64,000 nucleotides of DNA from Agreia sp. PsM10 (GTDB taxonomy: Bacteria > Actinomycetota > Actinomycetes > Actinomycetales > Microbacteriaceae), in the NCBI RefSeq assembly GCF_030433855.1, contig NZ_JARUXC010000008.1, positions 62,001 through 126,000 on the forward strand. The letters run 5' to 3'. The position numbers and the translations under genes were made by a program. A model generated the notes under the pieces. That model was not told where the DNA came from. It made no database searches and saw only the letters and a list, made by a program, of their open reading frames with translations. Of this stretch, positions 26,348 through 35,187 are shown in pieces; position 1 is the stretch's first letter, and every line of letters starts with the position of its first letter.

Positions 26348-27665
26348 CCTGGGCATCACAGAGGGTCCGGTGCTCGTCACCGTGTACGCGCTCGCGCTCG
26401 CGACGGTCGTGCTGCTCGTGGCCCGTCGACCCGGTCGCCGGTGGACTCGGCGTCGCTGGTTCACCGCGGTCGCGGTCGCAGCAGCCGCGGGGGCGCTCCT
26501 CGGACTCGGGCTGACCTGGCTCCTCTCCGACCGCCTCGACCTCTTCGGCGCCGACCTGACCCTCGTCGTGCGTGTCTGGATCGCCGTGGGGTTCGCCGCC
26601 TTCGGCGTCGCCATCGTCTCGATGCGACGCGCATCCTGGATGCGTGTGGTCGCGTCGGGGCTCGCGCTGGTGCTGTTCGTGCTCACCACGGCGATGGCCG
26701 TGAACGTCGACTTCGGTCAGTACCCCACGGTGCGCAGCGCGCTGGGCATCAGTGCGATCGAAGACGCGTCGTCACAGCCGCTGCCGACAGCCACCGCGTC
26801 TGCGGCGACGTCGCTCGACGCGTGGGTCGCGCCGGCGACCATGCCGAAGACCGGAACCCTGACGACAGTGACGATCCCGGCATCCGAATCGGGCTTCCCG
26901 GCACGGCCGGCCGTCGTGTACCTGCCGCCCGCGGCACTCACGACCAACCCGCCGAAACTGCCGGTGCTCATCATGATGTCGGGCCAGCCGGGCAGTCCCC
27001 AGGATCCGCTCATCACCGACAAGCTGGAGGCGAGCCTCGACGCGTACGCAGCGGCTCACGCCGGCCTCGCACCGATCGTGGTCTCGCCCGACCAGCTCGG
27101 CGACCCCACGGCGAACCCGATGTGCGTCGACTCTCCCCTCGGCAACTCGCAGAGCTACCTCACGGTCGACGTGCCCGACTGGATCAAGGCGAACCTCAAC
27201 GTCATCGACGATCCGCACTACTGGGGAATCGGCGGGCTGTCGCAGGGAGGAACCTGCTCGATCCAGCTCGGAGCCGCCTTCCCCTCGCTCTTCAGCGTGA
27301 TCCTCGATGCGTCGGGAGAGGAGTATCCGCGCATCGGCGACGCACAGAAGACGGCCGACGCCGCCTTCGGAGGCAGCCTCGCCCGGTACGAGGCCGCGTA
27401 TCCCGCGGCGATCATGCAGCAGCACGGACGCTACGACGACACGTTCGCGGTCTTCGGTGTGGGCTCGAACGATGAGGCGTTCCTGCCGCAGGTGAAGGCG
27501 ATCTACGCCGACGCGCAGGCCGCCGGCATGACCTCGACCTACATCGAGGCGCAGGGCAGCGCCCACGACTCCACGACGTGGTCGTACGTGTTCGCGCAGG
27601 GGCTGCAGCTCATCGCCGACCATTGGGGGCTGGGCGGCACCTCGACGGGAAGCGCTACCGGGTAG
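26331..27665 (+). CDS. Membrane-anchored alpha/beta-hydrolase esterase
   Basis: A 444-residue protein. Three to four hydrophobic helices occupy residues 10-125, followed by an extracytoplasmic hydrolase domain: strand-turn LPVLIMMSGQPGSPQD, nucleophile elbow GGLSQGGTCS, and a late His in GSAHDSTTWSYV. The fold resembles esterase D/antigen 85-type enzymes. It overlaps the MprF-like gene by 17 bases, so both products are made together. In other bacteria, esterases paired with MprF-type enzymes remove the amino acid from the lipid again, so this one probably reverses or tunes aminoacyl-lipid levels (inference). Confidence 0.85.
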   Translation: MNRLLDLGITEGPVLVTVYALALATVVLLVARRPGRRWTRRRWFTAVAVAAAAGALLGLGLTWLLSDRLDLFGADLTLVVRVWIAVGFAAFGVAIVSMRRASWMRVVASGLALVLFVLTTAMAVNVDFGQYPTVRSALGISAIEDASSQPLPTATASAATSLDAWVAPATMPKTGTLTTVTIPASESGFPARPAVVYLPPAALTTNPPKLPVLIMMSGQPGSPQDPLITDKLEASLDAYAAAHAGLAPIVVSPDQLGDPTANPMCVDSPLGNSQSYLTVDVPDWIKANLNVIDDPHYWGIGGLSQGGTCSIQLGAAFPSLFSVILDASGEEYPRIGDAQKTADAAFGGSLARYEAAYPAAIMQQHGRYDDTFAVFGVGSNDEAFLPQVKAIYADAQAAGMTSTYIEAQGSAHDSTTWSYVFAQGLQLIADHWGLGGTSTGSATG

Positions 27666-27674
27666 CGGGCGAGC

Positions 27675-28940
27675 TCAGTACCGGATGGCGTCGATCACCT
27701 TCACCCGCACGGCCACGAGGGCGGGCAGCAGGCCGGCGAGGGCCCCCACCACGGTGGCCGCCAGGAGGCCGAGCAGCGCCGCTTCGGCGGGGAACGGAGG
27801 GAAGTCGCTGACGAGCCCCTGGCCCACGAGGTCCATGGTGAACGGGTTCTGCACGATCAGGATCGCGGCGATCACGCCGACGGCCCCGGCGGCGATCGTG
27901 GCGACCACGCTCTCCATCATCACGGCGAAGAACACGCGCCCGGCCGTCGCGCCGAAACTGCGCCGGATGCCGATCTCGCGCACGCGCTGCTTGACCGTGA
28001 CGAGGGCGATGTTCACGAGTCCGAGCGCACCGAGCAGCAGCACGAGCACGGCGATTCCGCCCACGACCAGTTTGGTCACGAGAAAGGGGTCGTCGCCGTA
28101 CTGGGCGTAGTCCTGGCGGTAGACGTCGACCTGGATGCCGCCCGTTCCGCCCCCGGGGGTCGCGAGCGCAGACGAGAAGTCGCGTTTCACGATCTCCATG
28201 AGCTGTTCGGAGATGGCAGGGGGAACCCACATCTCGTACTGGGTCGAGCCGGCGTACGGATCCTCGACCGTCACCGTCGAGCTGGCCGCCTTCATCGCAG
28301 CGAGGTGGTCGACCAGCATGAACATCGCCGGTTCGGTCTCGTAGCTGGCCACCGGGTACACGCCCACGATCACGGCCGTGGTGCCCGGCATGCCGCCCTG
28401 GGCGCCGAGCTCGACGGTCGGGTGCGTGCGCAGGTCGGGACTGCCGAGCCGCTCCCAGAAGATCTGGTTCACCACGAGGGTCGGGGCGAGCTGGTCCTCG
28501 TCGTCGGGGCCGAACCAGGCGCCCTCGCTCAGGCGCACCCGATGCATCTCCCCGTAGGGCTGGTCGACGGCCTGCGTCTGCACCTGCACGACGCCGGTGG
28601 TGAACGGAACCGCCTGGGTGGTCTGCATCACCCGGCTGCCGAAGTCGATGTCGTACCGTGCCAGCGTCTCGCTCCACGTCGCATCCATCGTGCTCGAATC
28701 GACGGGGGCGCCGTCGTTGCTGTAGGCGGAGACGTACAGGGAGGCGGGGCGCCCGCTCTGCCTCTCGCTGAGCTCCTCGTTGGCCTGCTGCACGATGCCG
28801 CCGAGAGCGACCACGGTGGTCAGCGAGCACACGGCGACGGCGACGCCGATGAGCGAGAGCAGCACCCGGGTGCGGTGCACGCGCAGTTCCTGCCACGCCT
28901 CGATGACCGCCCCGACGAGGCTGGTGAACGCGCGCCTCAC
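27675..28940 (-). CDS. ABC transporter permease, MacB/FtsX type
   Basis: A 421-residue permease: an N-terminal helix (RVLLSLIGVAVAVCSLTTVVAL), a large extracytoplasmic MacB-PCD-like domain (about residues 50-260), and three C-terminal helices forming the FtsX domain (GGIAVLVLLLGALGLVNIAL, KQRVREIGIRRSFGAT). It is the membrane part of a mechanotransmission-type exporter, together with the ATPase and adaptor encoded upstream. The GTG start overlaps the ATPase stop (GTGA). The substrate is unknown; such systems often export peptides or lipoproteins or give antimicrobial tolerance. Confidence 0.92.
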   Translation of the reverse strand: MRRAFTSLVGAVIEAWQELRVHRTRVLLSLIGVAVAVCSLTTVVALGGIVQQANEELSERQSGRPASLYVSAYSNDGAPVDSSTMDATWSETLARYDIDFGSRVMQTTQAVPFTTGVVQVQTQAVDQPYGEMHRVRLSEGAWFGPDDEDQLAPTLVVNQIFWERLGSPDLRTHPTVELGAQGGMPGTTAVIVGVYPVASYETEPAMFMLVDHLAAMKAASSTVTVEDPYAGSTQYEMWVPPAISEQLMEIVKRDFSSALATPGGGTGGIQVDVYRQDYAQYGDDPFLVTKLVVGGIAVLVLLLGALGLVNIALVTVKQRVREIGIRRSFGATAGRVFFAVMMESVVATIAAGAVGVIAAILIVQNPFTMDLVGQGLVSDFPPFPAEAALLGLLAATVVGALAGLLPALVAVRVKVIDAIRY

Positions 28941-29656
28941 GAGAGCGCCTCGGATGCCGTGGCGAGCTCGACCTCGTCGACGCGCGTGAGCACGCCCCGG
29001 TCGAGTCGGAAGTGGTCGCGGGCCCGGCTCGCGATGGCCGGGTCGTGCGTGATCGTGACGAGGGCGGCGCCCGTTCGGGTGGCGACGTCGTCGATGAGCT
29101 GCATCACCGAGCTGCCGGTGTCGAGGTCGAGTGCGCCCGTGGGCTCGTCGGCCAGAATCAGGCGCGGTCCGCGCACGAGTGAGCGGGCGATGGCGACGCG
29201 CTGCTGCTCGCCGCCCGAGAGCCGGTCGGGCATGCTGTCCATGCGGTTTCCGAGGCCGACCTCCTCGAGCATCTCGGCCGCGAGCCTCTTGCGGCGCCAG
29301 AACGCCCTGCCTTCGGCGTAGAGAAGGGGCATGGCCACGTTCTCGAGGGCGGTTCTGCCCGGGAGCAGGTTGAACTGCTGGAACACGAAGCCGATCTGCG
29401 CTCCACGCACCCGGTCACGGGCCGCGCCTGAGTACGACTTCACCGGTCTCTCGTCGAACGTGAGCAGGCCGCTCGTCGGCATGTCGAGCAGGCCGAGCAG
29501 GTTGAGGAGCGTGGACTTGCCCGAGCCCGAGCGGCCCACGATCGAGATGCGGTCGCCCGGCTCGACCGTGAGGTCGACGCCGTTCAGGATCGTCAGGGCC
29601 GGCTGGTCGGGCGGGATCACCGTGCGCGTGACGTCGCGCAGTTCGAGCAGGCTCAC
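28937..29656 (-). CDS. ABC transporter ATP-binding protein, MacB/LolD type
   Basis: A 239-residue ATPase. Walker A is GRSGSGKST, the Q-loop FVFQQFNLLPG, the signature LSGGEQQR, Walker B LILADEPTGALD, and the H-loop His lies in TITHDPAIA. This is the LolD/MacB type that powers FtsX-like permeases. The GTG at 29656 overlaps the stop of the adaptor gene by four bases. The frame stays open far upstream across the adaptor gene, but that part has no ATPase similarity, so the short form is right. Confidence 0.94.
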   Translation of the reverse strand: MSLLELRDVTRTVIPPDQPALTILNGVDLTVEPGDRISIVGRSGSGKSTLLNLLGLLDMPTSGLLTFDERPVKSYSGAARDRVRGAQIGFVFQQFNLLPGRTALENVAMPLLYAEGRAFWRRKRLAAEMLEEVGLGNRMDSMPDRLSGGEQQRVAIARSLVRGPRLILADEPTGALDLDTGSSVMQLIDDVATRTGAALVTITHDPAIASRARDHFRLDRGVLTRVDEVELATASEALS

Positions 29657-30702
29657 CGGACAGAGACCGCGCCGCAGTCGACCACTCCTGGCGGGCAGCC
29701 CGATGGGTCGGCCAGCGCGCCGGGCGCGAACTGCAGAATCTGGTCGCCCTCCACGAGGCCGCCGGTGATCTCGACCTGGCTCCCGTCGTTGAGCCCGAGG
29801 CCCACGGGGCGCTCTTCGGTGCTGCCGTCGGCCAGCGACAGCCAGACTGTTCCGCTCTGGGCGGCGCCGCGTACCGCGGTCGTCGGCACGACGAGAACGT
29901 TCTCCGCCTTGCCTCCCGCAATGGTCATCTGGGCTGCGAGCCCGGAGAAGACGGTGACATCGCCGGGGATGGGGCAGCTCACCGTGGTGGTCGAGCCGCC
30001 GCCTCCGCCGCCGGTTCCGGATGCTCCGGCTGCGCCGGTCGTGTCGCCGCCGGTCGACCCGCCGCCGCCCTCGCTGCCTGCCAGGGGAGTCGTGATGCGC
30101 AGGCCCGTGCAGGTGAACGCCGCGGGTCCGCCGGTGATGGCGATCGACGCATCCGTCGGCTGATCGACCAGCCGGTAGCGCTGCTCGGGCTGCAGGGAGC
30201 CCGAGACCGAGAACGTGGGCGGGGCGATCTGCCCGGCCGTCATGCCGATCGTCACGTCCTGGCCGGAGATGACGCTCAGCGAGCTGAGCACGCCGGCCGC
30301 CGGCGCGATGACCTGCTCGTAGCGGTAGATCGGGGGCTTGGTCTTGCCTTCCTCGTCGATCGTGTCCTCGGGGGCGCGCACGATCTCGACCTTGACGTCG
30401 AAGACGACGTCGCCCGCGGCCACTGTCGAGCCCTGAGGGAAGAAGATCTCGTCGACGGTGCCGGCGGCGGTCGACTTGAGGGGCGATGCTGGGTCGGCCG
30501 ACACGGTCGCCTGAACGACGACGTCGTTCACGATGGTGCCGAGGGCGACGGGGATGACCGGTTCGATGATCTCTCCGGTGGGAACGGCCGACACGTCTTC
30601 TGTCTTGTCGGGAAAGAAGGCGAGCTTGCCCAGAGCCACGGCGATCGCTGCGATCAGCAGGATGCGCACCACAGGGAAGACCCATTTTCGAACCACGCCC
30701 AC
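29653..30702 (-). CDS. Periplasmic-adaptor-like (HlyD/MacA-type) membrane fusion protein
   Basis: A 349-residue protein with one N-terminal membrane helix (VRILLIAAIAVALGKLAFF), then a biotinyl-lipoyl-like half motif (KSTAAGTVDEIFFPQGSTVAAGD, in two parts) and a second one (APAAGVLSSLSVISGQDV). A Gly/Ser-rich loop covers about residues 210-240, and a C-terminal beta-barrel region follows (VWLSLADGSTEERPVGLGL). It is the first gene of the exporter unit and probably links the FtsX-type permease to the cell envelope, as MacA-like proteins do in Gram-positives. AAGGAGA supports the GTG at 30702; a GTG two codons downstream is an alternative. Confidence 0.85.
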   Translation of the reverse strand: MGVVRKWVFPVVRILLIAAIAVALGKLAFFPDKTEDVSAVPTGEIIEPVIPVALGTIVNDVVVQATVSADPASPLKSTAAGTVDEIFFPQGSTVAAGDVVFDVKVEIVRAPEDTIDEEGKTKPPIYRYEQVIAPAAGVLSSLSVISGQDVTIGMTAGQIAPPTFSVSGSLQPEQRYRLVDQPTDASIAITGGPAAFTCTGLRITTPLAGSEGGGGSTGGDTTGAAGASGTGGGGGGSTTTVSCPIPGDVTVFSGLAAQMTIAGGKAENVLVVPTTAVRGAAQSGTVWLSLADGSTEERPVGLGLNDGSQVEITGGLVEGDQILQFAPGALADPSGCPPGVVDCGAVSVR

Positions 30703-30847
30703 GCCTTCTCCTTCATTCGGGTCATTCAGGTACCTCCCCGACTATTGCAGATCTGATCGATCATCATGGAACTTGAAGTCCCAAAGGGTGCAGCATCGCG
30801 CGGGCGCCGCATGCGAGATTAGAGACGGTCGGGAAGGAGCGGGATCG

Positions 30848-31396
30848 GTGGAACCGGTAAACGATGCTGCGAGCGCCGTCGCAGGATGGCTGTCGCGTCA
30901 CTCGGCGGAACTCGGCTGGCGCCCTCTCTCCGGCGACGACGTCGGGCGATTCGATCTGGGCCCGGACTCGTCGCACTCCGCTGTTCTGCAGGTCGTCGAC
31001 GACGAGTGGCAGCTCCGGCTCGACACCGCGAAAGGACGCAGCCTTCCTGTACTCGGGCCCGTGGATTCGTCGCTCGACGTGATCCTCGATGCACTGATGT
31101 TCGCTCTCTACATGCGGGCGACGGCAGAACTCGACCGCACGGATCGCACCGCGAGCGCGCAGCTCGCCCTCGTGCTCCACCGCCTGGCCGAGGCCACGGA
31201 TGACGCGCGTTACGCGGGCAGGGCCGCCCTGCTGCTCGCAGGACACGCCGTCAAAGACAGCCGATACGCGGATGCGCGCGCCCGCGCCGAGGACGCGATC
31301 CGGCTCTTCGCCATCGCCAGGGACCTGACGGCGGAGGAGAACGCCCGCGCCGTGCTCGAGAGCCTCGTGCCGTCGATGGACCGACCGGGTGCCTGA
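30848..31396 (+). CDS. Hypothetical protein
   Basis: A 182-residue soluble protein that I do not recognise. The first half (about residues 10-75) is a mixed alpha/beta region with WQLRLDTAKGRSLPVLGP. The second half (about 85-175) is made of Ala/Arg/Leu-rich helices with DDARYAGRAALLLAGHAVKD and RYADARARAEDAIRLF, reminiscent of TPR-like helix pairs. No signal peptide or Cys. It starts with GTG after AGGAGC. It is convergent with the DICT/EAL gene and divergent from the exporter unit. Confidence 0.65.
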   Translation: MEPVNDAASAVAGWLSRHSAELGWRPLSGDDVGRFDLGPDSSHSAVLQVVDDEWQLRLDTAKGRSLPVLGPVDSSLDVILDALMFALYMRATAELDRTDRTASAQLALVLHRLAEATDDARYAGRAALLLAGHAVKDSRYADARARAEDAIRLFAIARDLTAEENARAVLESLVPSMDRPGA

Positions 31397-31408
31397 GAAC
31401 TCGGCGCG

Positions 31409-32677
31409 CTAGAGCCGCGCCACGAGCGTCCGCGCCGCCTCGATCGTGAGACGACGGTCGTGGGTGAGGATGAACTCGTAGCTGTCGTTCGACGGCGACG
31501 GCTCACCCACCTGGCGCGCGGTCAGGGTGGCGGCGAAGTTGGGCGAGATCACCACCACGTTCCACTCCGCCACGAGGGGGTCGGCCTCGTCGAGATCGAC
31601 CGCGCACACCGCGTCGCTGAGCGTCAGTTCGTCGAAGCCGTGGCCGAACACTCCCACGAAGGCCGCCGTGTCTGCCAGCGGATAGTAGCGTTCCACGGCC
31701 CGCTCGTCGAAGTTCTCGCGGTGCTGGAACGTGCCGAGAATGACGGCCGATCCCTCCTCCTGCGTGGCTCGCGCCTCGAGGAACAGGCTGATCTGCAGAA
31801 GCAGGTCGCGGTGCGACGGACGCGTCTCGCGACGCTCCGCGGCCACGGAGAACGGAGTGTCCTGACGGAGTCCTGCGAGTCGACCCGCCGGTGCCGGACG
31901 TACTCCCGAGAGCCAGGGCAGCGCATCCGGCAGTCTGCCCGCGTGACCGAAGAACGATCCGCGCCCGAGCGTCGCGCCGAGGGCCCGGGCCGTGGTGAGA
32001 TGGCGCTCGTTCTCGACGCCCGTCGCGAGCACGAGGCATCCGGTCGCCTCGGCATAGGCCGAGATGGCGCTGACGATGGATGCGACGTGCTGGTCGGGCA
32101 GGCCGCCGATGAGTCGCAGATCGACGTCGATGACGTCGGGAGCGATGATGGGCAGCAGGGCGAGGGCATGGGCGTCGACGCAGACCTCGGTGAGGGCGAT
32201 GGCCCAGCCCTGGTCGCGGATGCCGACGATGGACTTCATCAGAGCGACGAGATCGGCCGCGGCGAGGTTGTGGCCGCGGATCTCGAGGACCATCGGTCGC
32301 GCGCGAGCCGTGTCGTCGAGGGCCAGCGCGTGGATCGTCGCCGGCTCCGCGTGGAAGAAGAGGCTCCGAGGCAATGACAGGCCCGCTCGCTCCGCCGTCT
32401 CCATCGCGTCGATTCGGCCGGCGTTGTCGACCTCGACGAGTCGGTCGCTGTCGGTCGCCGCCGCTCGCAGCGCACCGGGCGACTCGAGCGGAGATCCGGG
32501 AGGGCCGTGGACGGCCGTGCCGTAGGCGATGACCGACATGGAGTCGAGATCGAAGATCGGCTCGAAGCTCGTTCGGAGGAGGCCGGTGGCGAGGAGGCGG
32601 TCGAGTTCGACGCTCGCCGCCAAGGGCGCTGCGGTGCCTGATCGTTTGGACGAATTCACGGGTCTCAAGCATTGCAC
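31409..32677 (-). CDS. Degenerate EAL domain protein with C-terminal DICT domain
   Basis: A 422-residue protein. Residues 20-265 follow the EAL (c-di-GMP phosphodiesterase) fold, but the catalytic motifs are lost: the EAL motif reads YGTAV, the NVS region FFHAEP, the DDFG region IALTEVC, and only LATGVENERH and LGRGSFFGH keep the shape. It is therefore probably a c-di-GMP binder or an unrelated scaffold, not an enzyme. Residues 275-420 resemble a DICT sensory domain (DTPFSVAAERRETRPSHRDL, ILGTFQHRENF). The GTG start at 32677 is uncertain; an in-frame TTG lies three codons further in. Confidence 0.75.
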   Translation of the reverse strand: MQCLRPVNSSKRSGTAAPLAASVELDRLLATGLLRTSFEPIFDLDSMSVIAYGTAVHGPPGSPLESPGALRAAATDSDRLVEVDNAGRIDAMETAERAGLSLPRSLFFHAEPATIHALALDDTARARPMVLEIRGHNLAAADLVALMKSIVGIRDQGWAIALTEVCVDAHALALLPIIAPDVIDVDLRLIGGLPDQHVASIVSAISAYAEATGCLVLATGVENERHLTTARALGATLGRGSFFGHAGRLPDALPWLSGVRPAPAGRLAGLRQDTPFSVAAERRETRPSHRDLLLQISLFLEARATQEEGSAVILGTFQHRENFDERAVERYYPLADTAAFVGVFGHGFDELTLSDAVCAVDLDEADPLVAEWNVVVISPNFAATLTARQVGEPSPSNDSYEFILTHDRRLTIEAARTLVARL

Positions 32678-32779
32678 CGTTCACCCGGCGATGCACACTG
32701 AATGGCAGCCCCTGTTCGGGGTACAGATTCGGGCGATCCCGCGCAGCACACCGGGCGCCGCTGTGGCATCGTTGCCCGT

Positions 32780-33754
32780 GTGACCACGACACCCGCGACA
32801 GAACCCCCGACCGAACAGAAGCAGGACAGCACCCTCACCGTGCTGATCGCCTTCGGCGCCAACGCGCTGGTGGCCGTGGCCAAGACGATCGCGGCAGTGC
32901 TCACGGGCTCCGCCTCGATGGTCGCCGAGTCGGCGCACTCCTGGGCCGACACGGGCAACGAGGTGTTCCTGTTCATCGCCGAGCGACGCTCCGACCGCAT
33001 GCGCGATGAGGACCACCCGCGCGGCTACGGCAAGGAGGCGTACGTCTGGTCGCTGTTCGCGGCATTCGGACTCTTCACCGTGGGCGCCGTCGTCTCGGTG
33101 ATGCACGGCGTGCAGCAGCTCTTCGAGCCCGAGCGCGACGCCGACTACACCATCAACTACATCGTTCTGGGCGTGGCCCTGGTGCTGGAGGGGATCTCGT
33201 TCCTCCAGGCACTGCGGCAGGCGCGCACCGCCGCGATGCGACGGAGGGTGGGCACGCTGCACCATGTGCTCGATACGTCGAACACCACCCTCCGGGCCGT
33301 GTTCTTCGAAGACGCGGCGGCGCTCGCGGGCCTCGTCATCGCGTTCCTCGGGGTCCTTCTGCACCAGCTCACCGGCAACGCGGTCTACGACGCGGCCGGG
33401 TCGATTCTGGTGGGACTGCTGCTCGGTGTCGTCGCGTTGGTGCTGATCGACCGCAACCGCCGCTTTCTCGTGGGTCAGGTCGCCGACGACGAGATCGAGA
33501 AGATCGTTCTCACCGCACTGCTCGCCGCTCCCGAGGTGGAGCGGGTGACCTACCTGCACCTCGAGTTCGTCGGCCCCGAGGAGTTCTACCTCGTGGCCGC
33601 CGTCGACCTCGTGGGCAATGACCGGGAGCGGGATGTGGCCGAGGACCTGCGGCTGGCCGCGCTCGAGATCGAGAAGAGTCCGTACATCACCGAGGCGGTG
33701 CTGACACTGTCTCTTGCGGGCGAGGCGTCATTGCCGGCGCCCGGGCAGGCCTAG
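32780..33754 (+). CDS. Cation diffusion facilitator family transporter
   Basis: A 324-residue CDF transporter, a proton-coupled exporter of divalent metals such as zinc, cobalt or manganese at the cell membrane. About six helices are present. The metal-site motif HSWADTGNE is in helix 2 and the second HxxxD site in HHVLDTSN lies further on. A cytosolic C-terminal domain starts near residue 230 (DDEIEKIVLTALLAAPEVERV). It starts with GTG close to a CATCGT box, with no ribosome binding site. Metal specificity cannot be read from the sequence. Confidence 0.9.
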   Translation: MTTTPATEPPTEQKQDSTLTVLIAFGANALVAVAKTIAAVLTGSASMVAESAHSWADTGNEVFLFIAERRSDRMRDEDHPRGYGKEAYVWSLFAAFGLFTVGAVVSVMHGVQQLFEPERDADYTINYIVLGVALVLEGISFLQALRQARTAAMRRRVGTLHHVLDTSNTTLRAVFFEDAAALAGLVIAFLGVLLHQLTGNAVYDAAGSILVGLLLGVVALVLIDRNRRFLVGQVADDEIEKIVLTALLAAPEVERVTYLHLEFVGPEEFYLVAAVDLVGNDRERDVAEDLRLAALEIEKSPYITEAVLTLSLAGEASLPAPGQA

Positions 33755-33792
33755 CCGCAGGCATCCTGCGCGCCGGGCCATCGGCATCCGGC

Positions 33793-34596
33793 TCACTGGC
33801 CCAGCGACTGCTGACGGAGCCAGACGAGGATCTCGGTGGCGAGCTGGTTCCAGCCGTGGTCGATCGTGAGGGAGTGGCCGCGGTCGGAGAAGGTGATGAG
33901 CTCGGTCACGGCGTTCGAGTTGCGGTACTGGGCGAGCGTCGCGTCGACGACGGTCTCGGGCACCGTGTGGTCCTGGCCGCCGGCGATGAGCAGCAGGGGT
34001 GCGCGGTCGTCGTTGTCTGTGGCGACCTTCGCCTCGGAGTGCAGCGTGAAGTTCGCGACCGCGGCCTGGAAGAGGGGCTTCGCGGGCGAGGGGATGTTCC
34101 ACGCGTTCCAGAGCGCCGACGACTCCTCCTCGGGGAGGGCGTTGCCGAAGCCGAAGCGCCATTGCTCCTCGGTGAGCGATACGGCCTTGTGCAGGTTGCC
34201 CGGGTTGCCGAGCACGGGGAGCGAAGACCGCAGCTGATTGAGGGGAAGTGGGAGCACTCCCTTGATCTGCGCCGGGTCGATGGCCACGCCCGCGGCGCCG
34301 TAGCCCTGGCCCAGCAGCTTCTCGACGATGAGCCCGCCGAACGAGTGCCCGATGAGGATGGGCTGCACGTCGAACGAATCGACGATGCCCTGGAAATGCC
34401 CGACGACGTCGTCGATGCCCTTGTCGGCCGCGTCGTCGGGGTGAGCGCGCGAGTTCTCGACGGTGTCGTGCTCGCCGGGCCAGAGCGGGGCCACGGCCGT
34501 GTAGCCCTCGTTCTCGAACAGGTCGATCCAGGGCTGCCAACTGGATGCGTGCACCCACAGGCCATGGATGAAGACGACGGGCTGGGGTGCAGACAT
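33793..34596 (-). CDS. Alpha/beta hydrolase
   Basis: A 267-residue alpha/beta hydrolase. The oxyanion region is VVFIHGLWVHASSW, the nucleophile elbow GHSFGG, the acid lies in IAGGQDHTVP and the base His in FSDRGHSLTIDHGW. No signal peptide, so it is cytosolic. The start at 34596 has a good AAAGGAAA site. Substrate unknown. The upstream region on this strand is the repeat-rich stretch before the HNH gene. Confidence 0.88.
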   Translation of the reverse strand: MSAPQPVVFIHGLWVHASSWQPWIDLFENEGYTAVAPLWPGEHDTVENSRAHPDDAADKGIDDVVGHFQGIVDSFDVQPILIGHSFGGLIVEKLLGQGYGAAGVAIDPAQIKGVLPLPLNQLRSSLPVLGNPGNLHKAVSLTEEQWRFGFGNALPEEESSALWNAWNIPSPAKPLFQAAVANFTLHSEAKVATDNDDRAPLLLIAGGQDHTVPETVVDATLAQYRNSNAVTELITFSDRGHSLTIDHGWNQLATEILVWLRQQSLGQ

Positions 34597-35187
34597 AAGA
34601 GATTTCCTTTCGATGGATCGGAAAAGCACTGTGTGCACCACCATAGATCCGCACCTGCGGCCGTGTCGCGCTTTCGGCCGCGATCGGTGGCGGGGAGCGG
34701 CGCGCGGAGCCCCGTTGCGCGGAGCTCCGTTCCGCGGAGCCCCGTTCCGCGGAGCCCCGTTCCCTGAGCCTGTCGAACCGTGAGCCTGCCGTTCCCTGAG
34801 CCTGTCGAAGGGCGGCCTCTCGAAGCACAAGCCTCCCCGCCTGCCCCCCATGCGCCGGTCGAGTAGCGCTCGCGAGGAACGAGCAGCGCGTATCGAGGCC
34901 AGCCGTGCCCTGAGCCAGCCGTTCCCTGAGCCTGTCGAAGGGCCTGCCGGTCCGCCTTGCCCTGTGCGCCGGTCGAGTAGCGCTCGCGAGGAACGAGCAG
35001 CGCGTATCGAGGCCACCCGTTCCCTGAGCGAGCCGTTCCCTGAGCCTGTCGAAGGGGCCCTAGGGCTCGACGCCCTCTTCTCCTCCACAACGGTAATTCA
35101 GGCTGCGTTATCCACAGCTATATCACCTGATCAAGCGTCGAATGCTCCTGCTGACCCGATGTCGGTGGTTACTGTTTGACTTCTCGT
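34597..35187. repeat. 591-base gene-free repeat cluster
   Basis: No convincing gene. From 34703 to 34762 four copies of a 15-base unit (GCGGAGCCCCGTTCC type) stand head to tail. Dispersed TTCCCTGAGCCTGTCGAA repeats follow near 34760, 34790, 34920 and 35035. A larger unit starting GCGCCGGTCGAGTAGCGC is present twice, at 34852 and 34966, with a 114-base period; each copy contains GAACGAGCAGCGCGTATCGA and ends in a dispersed repeat. The last 90 bases are AT-richer and hold the promoter of the HNH gene. Confidence 0.85.
35108..35116. promoter_or_regulatory. DnaA-box sequence upstream of the HNH gene
   Basis: TTATCCACA matches the DnaA-box consensus exactly and lies 72 bases before the ATG of the DUF222/HNH gene, in a locally AT-rich spacer. 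A single box is not an origin. It could link expression of the nuclease gene to DnaA, or be chance. Confidence 0.4.

Noticed and set aside
29657-30685. Longer ATPase reaching across the adaptor gene
   Set aside because: The extra part is Arg/Gly-rich with no ATPase similarity, while the adaptor frame shows real domains.
32680-33560. Long minus-strand frames opposite the CDF transporter and many others like it
   Set aside because: High GC content leaves long frames open in several registers; these are rich in His, Arg and Gly, lack domains and overlap well-supported genes.
35108-35116. Replication origin suggested by the DnaA box
   Set aside because: Only one box, no dnaA, dnaN or partition genes and no box cluster nearby.
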